64,000 nucleotides of DNA from Pseudoalteromonas xiamenensis. GTDB taxonomy: Bacteria; Pseudomonadota; Gammaproteobacteria; Enterobacterales; Alteromonadaceae. Every line of letters begins with the position of its first letter. The first letter of the stretch is position 1. The stretch is taken from the NCBI RefSeq assembly GCF_030994125.1, contig NZ_CP099918.1, positions 620,001 to 684,000 of the forward strand. Reading direction: 5' to 3'. A program made the position numbers and the translations under genes. Shown here in pieces: positions 1-9,907 of the stretch. Under the pieces are notes generated by a model, which was not told the origin of the DNA, did not search any database, and saw nothing but the letters and a program-made list of their open reading frames with translations.

Positions 1-1578
1 TTGCAATCCATTACCTTCGTTTGGCAAATAATGCTGACAGGTTTCGGCTAGTGCATCGTAAAGGGCAAACGATTGTAAAAAGAACGGCATATACGCAGCA
101 CAACTTTCCAAGAAGTAGCCATCAATACGTTTTAATTCTGTATTCAATTCCGTCAGAGAAAGATTCGCTAAGTCCAAAGCAAGGAAACGTTTGGTTTCTC
201 TTTCGCGAAGCGAAATCATGTTTTCAACGGTTTTCCCTGCTGTACGCATGTTGTGAACTTGTTGTTTCAACCAATGCCACGCACTTTTCGTGTATGCCCA
301 GCCATCGACACCTTCGCCATACGGGTTTTTGTAATTCGTAAAGTCGATATCTGATGTTGCATAACGCGTGGTAAATTTCATCTGATCGCGTGTTGGAGGA
401 CATTGACGGAGCAACATCGCAGAACCAGAAATATTGAGATAAACCTGACCTTGGATGTAGCCCATATAAATAGACCAATCACCAATATCAGCTAACCCCA
501 TCGTTTTGACTGCTGGGCCATGAATGTGTTTTTGATAAAACTCACAAAATGACAAGCCGAGCGGCGTCATCAAACCAGTAACGATTTCCCCCGTGTCCAT
601 ACGAGAAAAGAACGCACCTTCTTTAATTGGCTGGGACGTTTCCCATGGGTTTGCATAGACAACACTCGACGCTTGATTGGTCGTCGTAACAGGACGTGCC
701 TGCAACAACCATACTTTGTCGTCTTTTACTGCCCACTCGATGTCCAATGCACAGCAGTAAAGCGTTTCAGCTTGCTTTGCAAGTGTCCACAATTGCTCTA
801 AATGGTGCGCCGTCAAACAGGCACTGTCGCGTTTTTCTGTTGGTGTTTCAACCAAGGCAATGTGACCATTTTCTTGACGTATACAATAGTGAGATTTATG
901 ACGTAATTGTTTTTCAACACATTCTCCGCTCACTTTGTCTAACGTGAAGGTATCCGTAGAAACTTGCCCAGAGACAACGCCTTCTCCCAATCCCCAACAA
1001 CCATCAATAACCAATCTGTCTTCGCGGTTGGAGATGGGGTCACGAGTAAACAAAACCCCCGCACAATCAGCGGCCACCATCGTTTGCAGTACAACAGCAA
1101 TGGCCGTTTGTGAGGCATCTGCATTGCGATAACCCGCAGCGCGCTCAGCCCAAAGCGATGCCCAGCACGCTTGCACTTTATTCAATACCGCTTCTTGCCC
1201 ATTGATGTGTAAGTACGTTTCATATTGACCCGCAAAAGACTGACTTTGACCATCTTCATCCAGCGCTGAAGAACGCACGGCAACATCGCTACTTGACCCT
1301 AAATGCTCATACGCTGAGACAATGGCATCACGAATCGCATCCGGTAAATTAGCCTCGAGAATCGCGCTGCGAATTTGTTCAAGATCACCGCTATTCATCA
1401 CTTCGCTTGGCACTGCGTCACCGATAAACTGTTCATAGGCGTGTGCAGTCACACAAAACGCTGGCGGTACTGGTAAACCTGCCTGCACTAAGTGATTAAG
1501 CGAGTGTGCTTTACCACCGAGACTCGTCCTTTCTAGCGTGTTATTACCCGTAATTTCTACGACGTATGAAGAACTCAT
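1..1578 (-). CDS. pigC: PigC-like prodigiosin condensing enzyme, C-terminus off the window
   Basis: PEP-synthase-like ligase that joins the monopyrrole MAP and the bipyrrole MBC in the last step of prodigiosin synthesis. The frame stays open from the ATG at 1578 to the left edge (526 codons), so the swivelling-His part is not seen. The N-terminus has [20 protein letters not shown] and [20 protein letters not shown], typical of the PPDK/PEP-synthase ATP-grasp domain, then [19 protein letters not shown]; the middle, with [18 protein letters not shown], matches what I remember of Serratia PigC. The start is fixed by GGAGG seven bases upstream, inside the 3' end of pigB; start and pigB stop overlap as ATGA, pointing to coupled translation. 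Family known, product inferred from similarity and the pigA-pigB context. Confidence 0.9.
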   Translation of the reverse strand, partial: MSSSYVVEITGNNTLERTSLGGKAHSLNHLVQAGLPVPPAFCVTAHAYEQFIGDAVPSEVMNSGDLEQIRSAILEANLPDAIRDAIVSAYEHLGSSSDVAVRSSALDEDGQSQSFAGQYETYLHINGQEAVLNKVQACWASLWAERAAGYRNADASQTAIAVVLQTMVAADCAGVLFTRDPISNREDRLVIDGCWGLGEGVVSGQVSTDTFTLDKVSGECVEKQLRHKSHYCIRQENGHIALVETPTEKRDSACLTAHHLEQLWTLAKQAETLYCCALDIEWAVKDDKVWLLQARPVTTTNQASSVVYANPWETSQPIKEGAFFSRMDTGEIVTGLMTPLGLSFCEFYQKHIHGPAVKTMGLADIGDWSIYMGYIQGQVYLNISGSAMLLRQCPPTRDQMKFTTRYATSDIDFTNYKNPYGEGVDGWAYTKSAWHWLKQQVHNMRTAGKTVENMISLRERETKRFLALDLANLSLTELNTELKRIDGYFLESCAAYMPFFLQSFALYDALAETCQHYLPNEGNGLQ

Positions 1579-3602
1579 AAAACTACCTCCGAAGTGTCGC
1601 GCTTGTCTTGATTAGATAGGTGAGGTTGAACCGCGTCACGAACACGCCTAACCGCAATATGTGCAGCCGCAATAGCACTTTCGATGTTACCAACGCCAAT
1701 ACTATCTTGGTTGGCGAAATGAATGTGACCGATTGATTGACTTGCCGTTTCAAATAGTTGCTGCGCTTGCTGACCCATCACGGATGTCACGAGCCCTTGC
1801 GGCCAATACCATATTTGAATGTCTTCAACGATGTTCGGATTAATACCTTGATTTTCAAGCACGCGCGCAATTTCAAAGTAACTTTGTTGTTGAAGACCAA
1901 AGAAATCCTCTTTCGCTGTCTGTCCTTGGCGCTCATCTCGAGTTGTCGGCTTGAGCATTGTTAGTACCCCGACATTGCTTTTCGTGGTGTCATCCATCCA
2001 GTTCGCTACTAAACACGTACCAGCTCGGCACCACGAGAAAGGTGAGTTTTTCGGTGCCGGTTCAATCATGTATCCACCGAATGACGAGGTCATAACAGGT
2101 TTGGTCAATAATGCGTTAGCGAGATAATAGTCTTCGTGTCGAATCGCTTGAATTGCGTCCAGTTGTGCTTTTGGAATATCGTCGAAAAGCGCAGTAAACG
2201 CAGGCTTCGGTGCAGCCCAAATAAGTTGTTTGGCTACAATAGTGAACGCTTGTTCTCCTCGTTCAAAGGCAATCTGCACACCCTCATTGATGTTCTCAAG
2301 TGCAGTAACCTTCGCCTCATTCGCCAGCGTGACATTTTTCTTCGCGCTCAAATAATTGTTCAATGCACTACTAATGTTGCCATTTCCGCCAGCTAACGTG
2401 ACTAAATTGCCTCGCAGATAACCAACCAAGAAATGCAATCCAACATACGCTGATACTTGATGGATATCTAAACACTCGACACGAAGCGTTGTCTCAACGG
2501 CGTTTTCAACCAATTTGCCCAATTTTTTAGGTGGCACTAGGTGTTCTGGAAGTTCTGGTCGATTAGCTTCATCAAACAAGTAGGTATACAAAGACATTTT
2601 GTCCATAACAGCCATATCGGTTTGAGACCAAGCGTCGTTCTCAACAAACGGTACAGCAGGATACAGCGGCTTACTCGGATGAAAATTGTCTAAGAATTGA
2701 TAAAGGTCAGCAAAGATGGGATCGCCCAATTGCTTAGGTGAAACCACATAAGGCTTACCGATCAAGGCGTTTTTCAACAATTGGCCCGTTAACGCCCACA
2801 CCGACGGTTTAATCAGATAACTCGGAAATTTTAAGAAACCAACAGTAACCTCAAGGATTGAACTTAATAACAACTTCGTGTCAAAAAAGACTAACGTTGC
2901 CGCAGCACTATTCTTGTAAGCATCGGCTAATCCAAGCTTCTTCAACAATGCGGCCATTTGCGAGCCTGGTTGTGGTTCCTGAAAACAAACCCCCGCGGTT
3001 GGGTGCTTTAAATTATCATGCAAGTGAAAGCGCGCATTGCCGCCAAATGTTGGACTCTTTTCAAGCACTAATACTCTCGCGTCTTCAAATTCACTCGCAG
3101 CGGTCAAACCGGATACACCACCACCGACGATGACAACATCGTACTGGCTATCAAACACATTTGACTCCGGTCGTTTTAAGCTTTTAGGCTCTGAGAATTT
3201 TTTACTGAGAAGTGCCTTGAGTTTTGGTAAACGTTGATGCTGTAAACGCAAGAAATAAAGCGATGCAAGTATAAAAATACTATCTAGAAATATGACTTTA
3301 GGTTCGGCGCGGTGCAATATTGTCATAAAGACCACCATCATCGCCAACTGCGCATATATCACTCGCTTCACCCAACGAGGATTGAGCCAAAGCGCTAAAC
3401 CAGAACCGAATAAACAAATGCCTACAAACGCAGACATCAACATGCCATGCTCTGCAAACCACAGACTCGGTGCATAATACCAAGTTCCTTCATTTGCTTT
3501 TGCTGCACGCGCAAGTATCTCCGGAATATTTTCAAGCGCAGGAAACGCTTTGCCAATCCCAGCTAACATATATAGAACCGCAAAAATACGTTGAATAACC
3601 AT
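1575..3602 (-). CDS. pigB: PigB-like membrane FAD amine oxidase (MAP synthesis)
   Basis: About 675 aa. In prodigiosin producers PigB oxidises dihydro-MAP to the monopyrrole MAP. The first about 115 residues form a DoxX-like block of four hydrophobic segments (for example [20 protein letters not shown]), followed near residue 155 by a Rossmann FAD site, [17 protein letters not shown], with the acidic end of the second strand at VLVLEKS, then an amine-oxidase/phytoene-desaturase-like body. ATG at 3602 is preferred over the in-frame GTG at 3611 because AAGGAG lies eight bases before it. It begins one base after the pigA stop and overlaps pigC by four, so the three genes are one transcript. Role inferred from architecture and gene order. 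Confidence 0.88.
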   Translation of the reverse strand: MVIQRIFAVLYMLAGIGKAFPALENIPEILARAAKANEGTWYYAPSLWFAEHGMLMSAFVGICLFGSGLALWLNPRWVKRVIYAQLAMMVVFMTILHRAEPKVIFLDSIFILASLYFLRLQHQRLPKLKALLSKKFSEPKSLKRPESNVFDSQYDVVIVGGGVSGLTAASEFEDARVLVLEKSPTFGGNARFHLHDNLKHPTAGVCFQEPQPGSQMAALLKKLGLADAYKNSAAATLVFFDTKLLLSSILEVTVGFLKFPSYLIKPSVWALTGQLLKNALIGKPYVVSPKQLGDPIFADLYQFLDNFHPSKPLYPAVPFVENDAWSQTDMAVMDKMSLYTYLFDEANRPELPEHLVPPKKLGKLVENAVETTLRVECLDIHQVSAYVGLHFLVGYLRGNLVTLAGGNGNISSALNNYLSAKKNVTLANEAKVTALENINEGVQIAFERGEQAFTIVAKQLIWAAPKPAFTALFDDIPKAQLDAIQAIRHEDYYLANALLTKPVMTSSFGGYMIEPAPKNSPFSWCRAGTCLVANWMDDTTKSNVGVLTMLKPTTRDERQGQTAKEDFFGLQQQSYFEIARVLENQGINPNIVEDIQIWYWPQGLVTSVMGQQAQQLFETASQSIGHIHFANQDSIGVGNIESAIAAAHIAVRRVRDAVQPHLSNQDKRDTSEVVL

Positions 3603-3603
3603 G

Positions 3604-4758
3604 CTATGCACTCCTTAGCCCAAGCTTACGCGCGATAATTTCGCGCTGAATATCATTAGTTCCTGAAAACGTTCTACTCGGCAGTACATCAAGTAGTTGG
3701 CGGATAATGCCCATTTCTCTGTCCATCGCACTGCCACCAAAGGTTTGTATGGCATCGAGCGCCGATTGTACGGCGTAGTCAGAAATCAACATTTTGCTCA
3801 TTGCAATGTCCATTTCCGCGTCTAAACCTTGGTCATACTTCCAACCTGCGCGATAAAGCATCAATTTGCATTGCTCAAGACGAAGTTTCATGTCGATGAT
3901 GCGATTGGACACAGATTGAAAGTGGCCTATGCGTTTTTTGAATTGTTTACGTTCTTTTGCGTATTCGATGGTACTTTCTACAATTCGCTCAAGTGCACCT
4001 GCAAACAGCGCAAACAAGCAGCCTTTTTCCCAAATCATAGAGTCATGAAATATCGCGCCGCCCGCACCTTCGCTACCGATGAGGTGAGTTTCCGGCACAA
4101 ACACGTCATCAAAAAACACATCACTCCAAGGACAGGTACTTAAACAATCTTTAGGGTGATTCGCCCCAACACTTAAACCTGCCGCACTTTTCTCAACTAA
4201 AAAGCAAGACACCCCCATAAAACCAAATTCAGGCGCCGTTTTGGCATAGACGATAAAGACGTCCGCGACTGGAGCATTTGTAATGAACGTCTTTTGACCA
4301 TTTAAGAGGTAACCACCATCCACTTTCTTCGCAGTGGCGGCCATCGCATAGATATCAGAGCCCGCGGTCGGTTCGGTTGCCGCATTGGCCGCTATCATGC
4401 CGCCAGTGCTTAACGCCTCAAGGTACGTTTGTTTTAAATACGTAGAGCCGAATCGAGCCAATGGCATGACACAGGCGAATAGATGCGCGCACATAGAGAA
4501 CGCCAAACCAAGATCTCGACTGCCCTTACCGAGCGCTTCAACCATTAACATGGTGTTTTGTACGTTCAACCCAGAACCACAATACATTTCGTCTATAGGG
4601 AGTCCCGCAAATCCAAACTCAGCGGCTTTTTGCCAAAGCGGTTTGTCAAAGACATGTTTTGACAGTCTTGTTGCAGCCCCTTTATCCAAGACTTCTTGTG
4701 AAAAGCGCAAGGCTGAATCGTAGAGCGATTGTTGATAGCTAGTAATAGCAAAATCCAT
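3604..4758 (-). CDS. pigA: PigA-like L-prolyl-carrier-protein dehydrogenase
   Basis: Acyl-CoA-dehydrogenase-family flavoprotein of 384 aa, usual length for the family. In prodigiosin synthesis PigA oxidises proline bound to the carrier protein PigG to pyrrole-2-carboxyl, the first step of the MBC branch. Family marks: NAATEPTAGSDIYAM (FAD/substrate loop), a mid-protein beta domain with GQKTFITNAP, and the C-terminal FSGTNDIQREIIARKLGL. It is first in the leftward pigA-pigB-pigC operon, with a near-consensus promoter just upstream. By sequence alone it could be an ordinary acyl-CoA dehydrogenase; the adjacent pigB and pigC make the pigment role likely. The carrier protein and ligase genes should lie beyond the left edge. 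Confidence 0.86.
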   Translation of the reverse strand: MDFAITSYQQSLYDSALRFSQEVLDKGAATRLSKHVFDKPLWQKAAEFGFAGLPIDEMYCGSGLNVQNTMLMVEALGKGSRDLGLAFSMCAHLFACVMPLARFGSTYLKQTYLEALSTGGMIAANAATEPTAGSDIYAMAATAKKVDGGYLLNGQKTFITNAPVADVFIVYAKTAPEFGFMGVSCFLVEKSAAGLSVGANHPKDCLSTCPWSDVFFDDVFVPETHLIGSEGAGGAIFHDSMIWEKGCLFALFAGALERIVESTIEYAKERKQFKKRIGHFQSVSNRIIDMKLRLEQCKLMLYRAGWKYDQGLDAEMDIAMSKMLISDYAVQSALDAIQTFGGSAMDREMGIIRQLLDVLPSRTFSGTNDIQREIIARKLGLRSA

Positions 4759-4806
4759 AGCAGTCCACTTTTGAAATTAATAAATCAATCCTTTCAATGA
4801 GGACGT

Positions 4807-4836
4807 ATTATGAGGATTCCGCTGCACTTGTGTCAA
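4807..4836 (-). promoter_or_regulatory. Near-consensus sigma-70 promoter of the pig operon
   Basis: On the minus strand a perfect TTGACA (complement of 4831-4836) is followed after 18 bases by CATAAT (complement of 4807-4812). It leaves a leader of roughly 40 bases before the pigA ATG at 4758. Seen directly; that it drives pigment expression is inference. I see no clear lux-type or other named operator around it. Confidence 0.65.
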
Positions 4837-5470
4837 TAATGTTAACTGTGTTTTTTATTTGTTTTTATTTTGTAATATTTGATTTATCCATATTTGTTTC
4901 ACATTTGTCCTGTATCAAGGCAACACCATGTATTTTATAATATTTATTAAAAGCATTCGTCACAAAATCGTCATTTGATAATGTTAACTGAAATGATGAA
5001 AGTGATTGAAAACATAGAGTAAAGACGTTAAAAAACGGCCTTTTGACTTTTTTACCTGCATTAGACCACAAGAAAACCAATACTTTATCACTACAACCAA
5101 AACCAATTATCCCATTTAATGCAATTCAATGATTTTCTAGTTGTTTGTAATTTAGGAAAAAAATAAAATATTGGCCATTCTTGTTTTTACCAAAATCGCA
5201 ACAGCATCGTTAACAAAAAGATGACACGTAGTCCGCTTTGCCAAAAAATAGTTACGCAGCCGTGATCGTGTGGTCGATGTTCAACTTGAATAAATTTTAC
5301 GCATATTTTACATGCAAACGGTGAGTACGAGGCGTTATGGGCTGAACGTTGGTGTTAGCTTCAAATAGGGCGTGTAGGAAGTAGTCAATCAAACAAACGC
5401 CTCTGAACGGGATATATTGAAAAACAGGTAACAGCAGGGTGATTTACTTTACTCCTGAAGGTAAGGCATT
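4837..5470. other. Long AT-rich intergenic region between pigA and malate synthase
   Basis: More than 600 bases without a convincing gene, upstream of the pig promoter and downstream of the malate synthase terminator. A 71-codon open frame on the minus strand (4865-5080) has no ribosome site or recognisable features and is not called. The length suits a regulatory region for the pigment operon, but no operator was identified. Confidence 0.4.
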
Positions 5471-5492
5471 AAAAAGCCTCTTACGAGGCCTT
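5471..5492 (-). terminator. Rho-independent terminator of malate synthase
   Basis: On the minus strand the stem AAGCCTC/GAGGCCTT type hairpin (arms 5474-5480 and 5485-5491, loop GTAA) is followed by TTTTT, eight bases after the malate synthase stop codon. Confidence 0.8.
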
Positions 5493-5500
5493 GTTTAATG

Positions 5501-7681
5501 TTAGACGTTTCGCTGTGCTTTATACCGTTTACGGAACGCGTGCAATAGTGGTTCAGTATAACCATTTGGTTGCAGCGTACCTTCAAAGACAAGTGCCAGC
5601 GCCGCTTGGTAGGCTAAGTTAGTCAGCAAGCCTTGTTCAGTTTTCGCCATTGGCTGATAGGCAGCATCATGTTCATTTTGCCCGTCAACAACGCCCGCCA
5701 TTTTCGCAAACGTTGATTCCACTTGTGCTTTGGTGCAAATACCATGAAACAACCAATTTGCAATATGCTGGCTGGATATACGCAGTGTGGCTCTGTCTTC
5801 CATTAAGCCAACGTGATTAATATCCGGTACTTTAGAACAGCCAACACCTTGGTCTATCCAACGAACCACGTAACCCAAGATACCTTGAGCGTTGTTGTCT
5901 AACTCAGCTTGAATATCTTCTTTACTTAACGAAACAGTATGCATTAACGGCGGAGTCAACAAAGTCGTTAAAGAGGCTTCTTGGCGTGTTTTAAGCTGGT
6001 TCTGCATGTCAAATACGTCAACTTGATGGTAATGCAATGCATGCAGCGTCGCTGCGGTCGGGGAGGGAACCCAAGCCGTATTTGCACCGGATTGAGGATG
6101 CCCTATTTTTTGCTCCATCATCATCGCCATTTTATCTGGAATAGGCCACATGCCTTTACCTATCTGTGCTTTATGTTGGAATCCACACGATAACCCGATA
6201 TCTACATTTCTATCTTCATACGCCGTGATCCAAGGCTCCCCTTTTATTTTCGCTTTTGGCAACACAGGTCCGGCTTGCATCGAGGTGTGAATTTCATCAC
6301 CGGTTCTATCCAAAAACCCAGTATTGATAAACACAACACGGTGTTTAGCTTCAAAAATGCAGGCTTTTAGGTTTGCCGATGTACGACGTTCCTCATCCAT
6401 GATGCCCATTTTGAGGGTAAAGCGAGGAAGAGAAAGAGCGTCTTCAACCGCGGCAAATAAATGATTGGTAAATGCCACCTCTTCAGGGCCATGCATTTTA
6501 GGTTTTACAATGTTTATACTTGCCGCGCTCGAGTTCTTAAATGGACTATTTCCTTGTAGATCATGTAGCGCGCATAACGAAGTGATCATCGCGTCCATGA
6601 TCCCTTCAAAAATTGGCGCGCCTTGCTCATCTATAATGGCATCGTTACTCATCAAATGTCCGACGTTGCGTACGAACATCATACTGCGACCTTTTAACGT
6701 GATCCGTTCTTGTGATTTACCAGTGTATTGCCTGTCCGCGGCCAGCGTTCGCGTTTGAACTTCACCTTGTTTAACAAACGTCTCACTTAACGTGCCTTTC
6801 ATTAAACCGAGCCAATTACGGTATACCCCAACTTTGTCTTCAGCATCCACGGCAGCAACGGAGTCTTCGCAATCCATAATCGTGGTTGCCGCAGCTTCTA
6901 ACACAACGTCTTTAATACCGGCTTTGTCTGCAGCACCAACCGGGTGGAACGGATCAAATTGGATTTCTATGTGTAGTCCATTATGTTTGAACAGCAAACA
7001 CGTTGGAGCGTTGATTTGGCCTTGAAAACCGATGAATTGCTCTGGATTTGCTAGCTTCACTTGCGTCGAGTCACGCAACGTAACGACCAATTCTTCATTG
7101 ATGAGTGCGTAATTCGTGCTTTCGATGTGAGAGCCACTGACCAGCGGCAACACTTTATCTAAAAACTGCCTCGCATAAGCCATCACCTTGAATCCACGCA
7201 CGGGGTTGTAACTGTTCGTGCGTTCTGCACCATCCTCTTCGCTGAGTACATCCGTGCCATACAGCGCATCATACAAACTACCCCAACGCGCGTTTGCTGC
7301 GTTCAAAGCGAATCGAGCGTTGCTCACTGGCACAACAAGTTGCGGTGCGGCAGTGAGGGCGATTTCAGGTTCGACGTGCTCAGTCTGAATCGCAAAAGGC
7401 GCTGGTTCGTTCACTAAATAGCCGATAGCCTCCAAAAATGTCCGATATTCATCCATGCTATAACTCGAATTAGCACGATGAAATTCATCAATTTTGTTCT
7501 GTAAATCATCTCTTTTTGCTAACAGTGCACGATTGATAGGCGAAAGCGAGATGATGAGTGACGCGAACTTCGACCAGAACGCGTCTACAGCGATGCCCGT
7601 ACCTGGCAACGCTTCTTGGTTAATAAACTGATAGAGTGCAGGGTGAATTGAGAGGCCTGCATGTTGCACCATGTTAGTCAT
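5501..7681 (-). CDS. glcB: Malate synthase G
   Basis: Condenses glyoxylate and acetyl-CoA to malate; with the divergent isocitrate lyase it completes the glyoxylate shunt for growth on acetate and fatty acids. 726 aa, against 723 for E. coli GlcB. The signature MDCEDSVAAVDAEDKVGVYR is present, as is the G-form N-terminal extension absent from the short A form. I start at ATG 7681, because AAGGA sits seven bases before it; an in-frame GTG at 7696 lacks such a site. The gene stands alone with its own terminator. Codon use and length are ordinary. Confidence 0.95.
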   Translation of the reverse strand: MTNMVQHAGLSIHPALYQFINQEALPGTGIAVDAFWSKFASLIISLSPINRALLAKRDDLQNKIDEFHRANSSYSMDEYRTFLEAIGYLVNEPAPFAIQTEHVEPEIALTAAPQLVVPVSNARFALNAANARWGSLYDALYGTDVLSEEDGAERTNSYNPVRGFKVMAYARQFLDKVLPLVSGSHIESTNYALINEELVVTLRDSTQVKLANPEQFIGFQGQINAPTCLLFKHNGLHIEIQFDPFHPVGAADKAGIKDVVLEAAATTIMDCEDSVAAVDAEDKVGVYRNWLGLMKGTLSETFVKQGEVQTRTLAADRQYTGKSQERITLKGRSMMFVRNVGHLMSNDAIIDEQGAPIFEGIMDAMITSLCALHDLQGNSPFKNSSAASINIVKPKMHGPEEVAFTNHLFAAVEDALSLPRFTLKMGIMDEERRTSANLKACIFEAKHRVVFINTGFLDRTGDEIHTSMQAGPVLPKAKIKGEPWITAYEDRNVDIGLSCGFQHKAQIGKGMWPIPDKMAMMMEQKIGHPQSGANTAWVPSPTAATLHALHYHQVDVFDMQNQLKTRQEASLTTLLTPPLMHTVSLSKEDIQAELDNNAQGILGYVVRWIDQGVGCSKVPDINHVGLMEDRATLRISSQHIANWLFHGICTKAQVESTFAKMAGVVDGQNEHDAAYQPMAKTEQGLLTNLAYQAALALVFEGTLQPNGYTEPLLHAFRKRYKAQRNV

Positions 7682-7916
7682 GAGCAATTCCTTCACATAA
7701 TTTTGAACGGGTTAATAAAAACCATACCCGAAAATGCCCAAAAACAAACCACCTTTACCATTCACAAAAAATATAGCCAGAATAACAACTATAAATTTAA
7801 AAAATCATCAAAACAGGCCTAGGTTGTAATTAAGCGCTACGGGACCTCTCACTCAACCCAGTAAGCGCAAGGTTTAAGTTTGAAATTACTGTTTACCCGT
7901 TCAAAGGATACCGATT

Positions 7917-9521
7917 ATGACTCGCTACCAAACACAACTAGACACGTTTGCTACGCTTTGTGAACGTCAAGGCAACGCTTGGAAATCAATTGACCCAGAA
8001 TTTGCAAACCGCATGAACTTACAAAACCGCTTTAAAACGGGTTTAGACATCGCAAAATACACGGCGAAAATCATGCGCGAAGATATGGCAGCCTACGACC
8101 TAGATTCATCTCAATACACACAATCTTTGGGGTGCTGGCATGGTTTCGTTGCTCAACAAATGTTGATGGCTGTAAAACGTCACAGAAAAACAACGAAACG
8201 TGCGTATGTTTATTTAAGTGGTTGGATGGTCGCAGCACTACGCTCGGAATTTGGACCACTTCCAGACCAAAGTATGCATGAGAAAACCTCCGTTCCTGCT
8301 CTCATCGAGGAAATTTATACCTTCTTGAAACAGGCTGATGCTCGAGAGCTTGACCACCTTTACAAAGAACTTGATTTGGCACGTGCAACCGGTGGCGATG
8401 TTGACGCAGTGCTAGCTAAAATCGATAACTTCGAGACGCATGTTGTACCAATTATTGCCGACATTGACGCAGGTTTTGGGAATGAGGAAGCAACCTATTT
8501 ACTCGCGAAGAAGATGATTGAAGCGGGCGCTTGTGCAATCCAAATTGAAAACCAAGTGTCTGATGCGAAACAGTGTGGCCACCAAGCGGGTAAAGTGACC
8601 GTACCGCACGAAGATTTCTTGGCAAAAATTAACGCCGTACGCTACGCCTTTTTAGAGCTTGGCGTAGAAGATGGCGTAATTGTTGCGCGTACCGACTCGC
8701 TTGGTGCCAGCCTGACTCAAAAAGTACCGGTATCACGTCGCCCTGGCGATTTAGCGAGTCAATACACGGCATTTTTAGACACGACACCAATCACAAATAT
8801 TGCTGATTTAGAAGAAGGTGATATGGCCATCAAATTAAATGGTGAATTGTGCAAACCAGTGCGCTTAGATAATGGACTTTACCAATTCCGAGAGGGTACA
8901 GAAAAAGATCGAGTAGTACTAGATTGCGTTACAAGCCTACAAGCTGGCGCGGATCTGTTATGGATTGAAACTGAAAAGCCTAACGTGAAACAAATTGCAG
9001 AACTTGTGAACCGAGTACGTGAGCAAGTACCGAATGCTAAATTGGTCTACAACAATTCACCTAGCTTTAACTGGACACTGAAATTCCGTGAGCAAGTGTA
9101 TTCTGATTGGAAAGCAGCAGGTAAAGATTTAAGTGCGTATCCAAACCCTGCAACGGATGCCAAAGCGCTGATGGCAAAAGAGATGGATGGAACAGAGTTA
9201 GCCGCTGCTGCAGACGAGCTAGTACAACAATTCCAACGTGACGGCGCTCGTGAAGCCGGTATTTTCCATCACCTTATCACTTTACCAACGTATCACACGG
9301 CCGCACTTAGCACGGATATTCTGTCGGAAGGCTATTTTGGTGACTTAGGGATGCTTGCGTACGTACGAGATGTTCAACGTCAAGAAATTCGCCGCGAACA
9401 AGCTTCGGTAAAACACCAAGACTTAGCTGGTTCAAATATAGGTGACACGCATAAGGAATACTTCTCTGGCGAAAATGCGCTTAAAGCGGGTGGTGAAGCC
9501 AACACCATGAACCAATTCTAA
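7917..9521 (+). CDS. aceA: Isocitrate lyase (long form)
   Basis: Cleaves isocitrate to glyoxylate and succinate, the first step of the glyoxylate shunt. 534 aa, the long class seen in Pseudomonas and marine gammaproteobacteria rather than the 434-aa E. coli type. The catalytic cysteine lies in KQCGHQAGKVTVPHED; metal and substrate residues are in PIIADIDAGFGNEEATYLLA and VYNNSPSFNW. AAAGGA lies eight bases before the ATG. It is divergent from malate synthase with 235 bases between the starts, so the pair probably shares a control region. A strong terminator follows. Confidence 0.96.
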   Translation: MTRYQTQLDTFATLCERQGNAWKSIDPEFANRMNLQNRFKTGLDIAKYTAKIMREDMAAYDLDSSQYTQSLGCWHGFVAQQMLMAVKRHRKTTKRAYVYLSGWMVAALRSEFGPLPDQSMHEKTSVPALIEEIYTFLKQADARELDHLYKELDLARATGGDVDAVLAKIDNFETHVVPIIADIDAGFGNEEATYLLAKKMIEAGACAIQIENQVSDAKQCGHQAGKVTVPHEDFLAKINAVRYAFLELGVEDGVIVARTDSLGASLTQKVPVSRRPGDLASQYTAFLDTTPITNIADLEEGDMAIKLNGELCKPVRLDNGLYQFREGTEKDRVVLDCVTSLQAGADLLWIETEKPNVKQIAELVNRVREQVPNAKLVYNNSPSFNWTLKFREQVYSDWKAAGKDLSAYPNPATDAKALMAKEMDGTELAAAADELVQQFQRDGAREAGIFHHLITLPTYHTAALSTDILSEGYFGDLGMLAYVRDVQRQEIRREQASVKHQDLAGSNIGDTHKEYFSGENALKAGGEANTMNQF

Positions 9522-9561
9522 GGGGAGTGTTCTCCTAGGATGTTATAATCAGTTCCCTTTC

Positions 9562-9588
9562 AAAGGGCCCTCTCGGGCCCTTTTATTT
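9562..9588 (+). terminator. Terminator of isocitrate lyase
   Basis: Perfect nine-base stem AAAGGGCCC/GGGCCCTTT (9562-9570 and 9575-9583) with a TCTC loop and a T-rich tail, about 40 bases after the aceA stop. Confidence 0.88.
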
Positions 9589-9907
9589 TCCCTGCGTCAC
9601 GCTAGATCACCTTTTTACCAACCCTTAAAACATCCGAATTCGAATGAATATCCGGTCAAGGCATTTCTATATTTATCAGTATCTTACAAAAATATGGTTA
9701 GACCTATATAGAGTGAAACGGTTGAGTTCAGAACGATTTTTTACGTACTGACACAACGCACTGACTCTCTCAGCACCACATTGAACCATTGTCCAAAGAG
9801 CAACAAAGAATAAAAGACCAACTGTAAAGGGGGTTTACAATTTCTCTCCATATTTTGAACACATTTAGAAAGTAGATTAAACGTAGGTCAATGGGGATAA
9901 AAATCGA
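9589..9907. other. Intergenic region before the sensor kinase
   Basis: About 320 bases with no open frame worth calling. It must hold the promoter of the sensor kinase that starts at 9908, but no clear -35/-10 pair or operator was identified. Confidence 0.4.

Noticed and set aside
4865..5080. 71-codon open frame upstream of pigA
   Set aside because: No ribosome site, low-complexity AT-rich, no family features; likely chance.
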